The notes beneath the pieces were generated by a model. That model was not told the origin of the DNA. It was given only the letters and a program-made list of their open reading frames with translations, and did not search any database. A program made the translations under genes and the position numbers. Positions 60,797-64,000 of a stretch of DNA of 64,000 nucleotides are shown in pieces; the first letter of the stretch is position 1; every line of letters begins with the position of its first letter. Origin of the DNA: WTFY01 sp026713925 (GTDB lineage Bacteria > Pseudomonadota > Gammaproteobacteria > UBA4575); NCBI GenBank assembly GCA_963662355.1, contig OY759361.1, positions 434,001 through 498,000 on the forward strand. The letters run 5' to 3'.

Positions 60797-62698
60797 TCAG
60801 CTCCCGATCTCTCTCCCCTGGTCATGCGTTACCGCGATCACGGCGGGACGTGGCGGCAGACGCTCATCAAAGTCTGGCCAGCGGGTTGAGGGACGGTCAA
60901 AACTGGATCGTTCACCCGGATGCTGCACGGAACAAAACATCGTCTTGTAGTCAGGCGTAAAACAGGGACTGCAAATCTCTGCACCTCTCGGGGCACGCAG
61001 GAAGTGCCTGGGCAGCGCGCGGTCCGGACCCTGTGTGACACTCACCCAGATGCCATCGGCAATGCCCTCGTCGTTAAAACCGTCGGTGGCAATCCAGAGA
61101 TTGCCAGCACGGTCGAATGAACAGTTGTCCGGATTCGAGAACCACCCGTTCCCGGTCACGCCGGCGTGATACCGGGCCCCGTCCGCCTCGTTTCCCGGAT
61201 TCCCCGCAAGCATGAAGGTCTCCCATCTGTACTCCCGGGCACTGTGATCGTTGTGCGGTGCGATCAGCTCGAGAATATGGCCATGCCGGTTGGAGGCCCG
61301 CGGATTGGCGCGGTCCACCTCGTGCATGGTTCGCCGGGTGTTGTTGGTGAGCACGGCAAAAACATGTCCCGTAACCGGGCTGACCTTGATCTCTTCGGGA
61401 CGGTCCATGGGCGTGGCCCCCGCCAGGTCGGCGGCCCGGCGCATATCGAGTACCACATCGGCCGGGCTGGCAAACCCGTTGGCAGGCACGTGCATCCCGG
61501 TGCCCCACACCATGGGGTTCCAGATGACTGTGCCTGACTCGGTGAACTCGGCTACCGACAGCTCCCCCCTGTCCAGCAAGGACAGGTTGTGCGCCCGGTC
61601 GCCGGGGCGGTACTGGTCCCGGCTGACGAAACGGTAGATGTATTCAAATCTCTGGTCATCCCCCATATACACGACCACGCGCCCGTCATGATTGATGACG
61701 ATCCCGCAACCCTCATGCTTGCATCGTCCGAGGGCCGTTCGTTTGACCGGCATGAACGCCGGATCGTAGGGATCGATCTCAACGATCCATCCGGCATGCA
61801 GGCCCGCCTGCGGGTGCCGGTCCAGGTCCCAGTGTTCATGGAACCTGCCCCAGGCGGAACGGGCCGATTTCGTGCCCCGCAGGCCAAACCGCTTGTAGTT
61901 CTTGCGTTCGTCGGTCTTTCTCGCGCGCCCCATGAAATAGGACTGGACATTCTCTTCTGCCGTCAGCACGGTCCCCCAGGGGGTGCGACACCCCGCGCAG
62001 TTCCCGAAGGTCCCCAGACTCTGCAGGCCCTGGGGCGAGAAGGCTGTCCGGACTCTGCGGTCCCGCAGTGCCGGGCCGGAGAGGCGCATCACGGTCAGCG
62101 GTGTGATGCGGCGGTTGTACCCGGACTCGCGATGGACCCGCCAGGCATGACCCTGCTTGCGGACTTCCACCACCGACAGGCCATGGGCCTGCATCTCGGT
62201 ATCTACCTGGGAGCGGGTCAGGTCGAACGCATCGGGCGACCCCGGGTGCATCATTGAACTGGTCACGAACTCATGGTTCACCACCAGCAGGCCGGAAGCC
62301 GAGGAATCGGTACCGCGGGGCAGGGGCATCCAGGCGAGAAAATCGTTGTTGTACCCGAATTGCCTGGCCTGGGATTCGGGGCTCTGGTCGAAAGGATCGA
62401 ATGCCGGCGCGTCCGCAAACAGCGGATCCCCCCAGCGCAGCAGCGCCTGGTACGAATAGCCTTGCGCCACATGCAGCGCCTCATCCAGGCCATGCGCCAG
62501 CTCGTCGAACACGGGACGTGCAGAAGCAGCGCTGGCATGCGCAAAATCCTGCAGCGAGACGTGCAGGCCGAGCAGGGCTGCACCCTGCAGCATGGTGCGC
62601 CGGCTGATCCGCTTTTCAAGAATTTCGCTGAAAGCGGTGCCGGTGTGCTCCCTTTTTGCGGGAATGTCGTCTGGATCGAATCCGGATGCCTGTGCCAT
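60797..62698 (-). CDS. phoX: PhoX family alkaline phosphatase, Tat-exported
   Basis: 633 residues from the ATG at 62698, which has GAGAAGG eight bases upstream; an in-frame GTG three codons earlier is weaker. The twin-arginine signal is KRISRRTMLQGAALLGLHV near residue 30. The DUF839/PhoX core is visible in GNCAGCRTPWGTVLTAEENV, WIVEIDPYDP, MGDDQRFEYIYRFVS and the ending block DNCSFDRAGNLWIATDG. PhoX phosphatases use iron and calcium to hydrolyse phosphate monoesters in the periplasm. Regulation by phosphate is likely but I see no clear PHO box. Neighbour on the 3' side is the EF-hand gene, convergent. Confidence 0.9.
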   Translation of the reverse strand: MAQASGFDPDDIPAKREHTGTAFSEILEKRISRRTMLQGAALLGLHVSLQDFAHASAASARPVFDELAHGLDEALHVAQGYSYQALLRWGDPLFADAPAFDPFDQSPESQARQFGYNNDFLAWMPLPRGTDSSASGLLVVNHEFVTSSMMHPGSPDAFDLTRSQVDTEMQAHGLSVVEVRKQGHAWRVHRESGYNRRITPLTVMRLSGPALRDRRVRTAFSPQGLQSLGTFGNCAGCRTPWGTVLTAEENVQSYFMGRARKTDERKNYKRFGLRGTKSARSAWGRFHEHWDLDRHPQAGLHAGWIVEIDPYDPAFMPVKRTALGRCKHEGCGIVINHDGRVVVYMGDDQRFEYIYRFVSRDQYRPGDRAHNLSLLDRGELSVAEFTESGTVIWNPMVWGTGMHVPANGFASPADVVLDMRRAADLAGATPMDRPEEIKVSPVTGHVFAVLTNNTRRTMHEVDRANPRASNRHGHILELIAPHNDHSAREYRWETFMLAGNPGNEADGARYHAGVTGNGWFSNPDNCSFDRAGNLWIATDGFNDEGIADGIWVSVTQGPDRALPRHFLRAPRGAEICSPCFTPDYKTMFCSVQHPGERSSFDRPSTRWPDFDERLPPRPAVIAVTHDQGREIGS

Positions 62699-62852
62699 GG
62701 TGCCCACCTTCTCAATGCATGTATTCCAGCCTCACAGGATACCCTGCAATCATTGCAAAACCGTGAAGAGATTCCACAAACTATGCGGAGGGCTGCAGAC
62801 TTGCCTGGCAGAAATTCCCGAGTCCTCCAGGGCCCTGCTTCGTTGCCCGGGG

Positions 62853-63962
62853 TCAGCCGGACCGGACATTGCAGGGAAGGTCCGGAAATGTACTCGCCAC
62901 ACCCGCATGGCACAGCGTCCCGGCATGCACGTTCAGGGCATTGCGCTGGCCCGCATCCTGTTCCAGAAAGGCGTCCAGCCCAAGGTTTGCAAGCTTTCGA
63001 ACATACGGCAGGGTGGCATTGCACAGGGCCTGGCTGCTGGTGCGCCCGACTGCACCCGGGATATTCGTCACGCAGTAATGGACAATATCATCGATGACGT
63101 ACACCGGGTCGTGGTGAGTGGTCGGGCGGCTGGTCTCGAAACAGCCGCCCTGGTCGATGGATACATCCACCAGGGCGGCACCGCGCTTCATCTGCGCGAG
63201 CATGTCCCGCCGGATCAGCCTCGGTGCGCGCGCCCCCGGAATCAGCAATGCACCGATCACCAGGTCCGCCTGCAGGGCGAACTGGCGCACCGCGTGCGGG
63301 TCGGAATAGATGGTCGTGACATTGTCCGGCATGACCTCGTCGATGTGCCTGAGTTTCTCGATGTCGATATCCATGATCGTGACATTCGCCCCCAGCCCTG
63401 CGGCCACACGCGCGGCATTGGACCCGACCACGCCCGCTCCCAGGACCAGCACGTCGGCAGGCGCCACGCCGGCCACTCCGCCGAGCAGGATGCCGCGCCC
63501 CATCACCGGTTTTTCCAGGCACTTCGCACCCTCCTGGATCGACATCTTGCCAGCCACCTCGCTCATGGGTTTCAGCAGTGGCAGGTCACCGCGTGCATCG
63601 GTCAGTGTCTCATAGGCCAGCGCCGTGATACGCTGGTGCAGGCAGGTTTCCGTCAGGATCCTGGAGCCCGCAAAGTGGAAGTACCCGAACACGATCAGGG
63701 ACGCCGGATACTGCTCCAGTTCCCGGGGCTGGGGCTCCTTGACCTTGACCAGCACTTCGCATTCCTCCAGGATCGTGTCCACCGAGTCGACCACGTTCGC
63801 ACCCGCTTCCCGGTACTCCTCGTCACGGTACCCGCTGCCCCGCCCGGCCCGGGTCTCGATGAACACCTGGTGGCCATCCTCCACCAGCAGGTGTGCACCC
63901 ACCGGCAGCAGCGAGACGCGGTATTCGTCAGCCTTGATCTCCTTGGGGATACCGATCTTCAT
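62853..63962 (-). CDS. ald: Alanine dehydrogenase
   Basis: 369 residues, the standard length. MKIGIPKEIKADEYRVSLLP is the family start, KVKEPQ carries the substrate Lys and VFGYFHFAGS the catalytic His, and VLVLGAGVVGSNAARVAAGL is the NAD fold. The enzyme interconverts L-alanine and pyruvate plus ammonia with NAD. It reads in the same direction as phoX, 154 bases upstream. A stop codon of another minus-strand frame lies 8 bases upstream of its start. Confidence 0.95.
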   Translation of the reverse strand: MKIGIPKEIKADEYRVSLLPVGAHLLVEDGHQVFIETRAGRGSGYRDEEYREAGANVVDSVDTILEECEVLVKVKEPQPRELEQYPASLIVFGYFHFAGSRILTETCLHQRITALAYETLTDARGDLPLLKPMSEVAGKMSIQEGAKCLEKPVMGRGILLGGVAGVAPADVLVLGAGVVGSNAARVAAGLGANVTIMDIDIEKLRHIDEVMPDNVTTIYSDPHAVRQFALQADLVIGALLIPGARAPRLIRRDMLAQMKRGAALVDVSIDQGGCFETSRPTTHHDPVYVIDDIVHYCVTNIPGAVGRTSSQALCNATLPYVRKLANLGLDAFLEQDAGQRNALNVHAGTLCHAGVASTFPDLPCNVRSG

Positions 63963-63969
63963 CAGGGAC

Positions 63970-64000
63970 TCAATCCAGAACCAGTTTCCAGATGTCTTCC
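63970..64000 (-). CDS. Possible 3' end of a gene upstream of ald
   Basis: The minus strand from 63999 reads nine codons (EDIWKLVLD) and a TGA at 63972-63970, 8 bases before the ald start. The short distance would suit an operon with ald. Far too little is visible to name it, and the frame could be chance. Confidence 0.25.
   Translation of the reverse strand, partial: EDIWKLVLD

Noticed and set aside
1..64000. CRISPR arrays, rRNA genes, prophage structural genes and conjugation genes
   Set aside because: No regularly spaced direct repeats, no rRNA signature and no capsid, tail, relaxase or type IV secretion protein was seen.

Overview
The window is a bacterial chromosome segment from a gammaproteobacterium that I cannot name. 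The evidence is gene content and order: ftsY-ftsE-ftsX-rpoH, plsY next to tsaD, mrcA near aroK-aroB, dnaG followed at a distance by rpoD, a bioC-bioH pair, and a heme A synthase. Housekeeping parts are moderately GC-rich. Two stretches, 31.3-37.6 kb and 39.5-55.0 kb, are visibly richer in A+T and carry accessory genes.

Layout. 0-6 kb: 5' part of folB, rpmB-rpmG, a fatty acid desaturase, an HyuA-type protein, a XanB2/FkbO-like chorismatase and mutM. 6-11.7 kb, minus strand: ggt, coaD, rsmD and a pair of M16 peptidases, one with and one without the zinc motif. 11.8-16.3 kb: ftsY-ftsE-ftsX, a metallophosphoesterase, and rpoH preceded by a perfect CIRCE operator. 16.2-31.3 kb: ctaA, bioC-bioH, plsY, tsaD, rpsU, hemE, a conserved unknown gene, mrcA, a broken phosphopantetheinyl transferase, aroK, aroB, dgt and dnaG.

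31.3-37.6 kb: an AT-rich insertion separates dnaG from rpoD. It holds an FkbM methyltransferase, a surface-type lipoprotein with a three-hairpin 3' region, a 77-residue basic protein, an IS1-like transposase, two convergent promoter-to-terminator small RNA candidates, and a NYN-domain nuclease.

39.5-55.0 kb: a 15.4-kb integrative island sits in the 3' half of a tRNA gene with anticodon CAT. A 42-bp direct repeat marks both ends (39526-39567 and 54916-54957), and a tyrosine integrase lies just inside the tRNA. Cargo: a trypsin-like protease, a two-helix membrane protein, an MmeI-like fused restriction-methylation enzyme, two small DNA-binding proteins, a structured intergenic region, a second tyrosine recombinase, a Fic protein, an unrecognised 571-residue protein with a HEPN-like R-x5-H motif, a DUF4268 nuclease-like protein, a DUF2806-like protein and a frameshifted gene. 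This looks like a defence island and is the likeliest place for an undescribed system.

55.0-64.0 kb: core-type metabolism resumes with putA, a SAM methyltransferase, an EF-hand secreted protein, phoX and alanine dehydrogenase. Function calls come from reading motifs by eye; no database search was possible.
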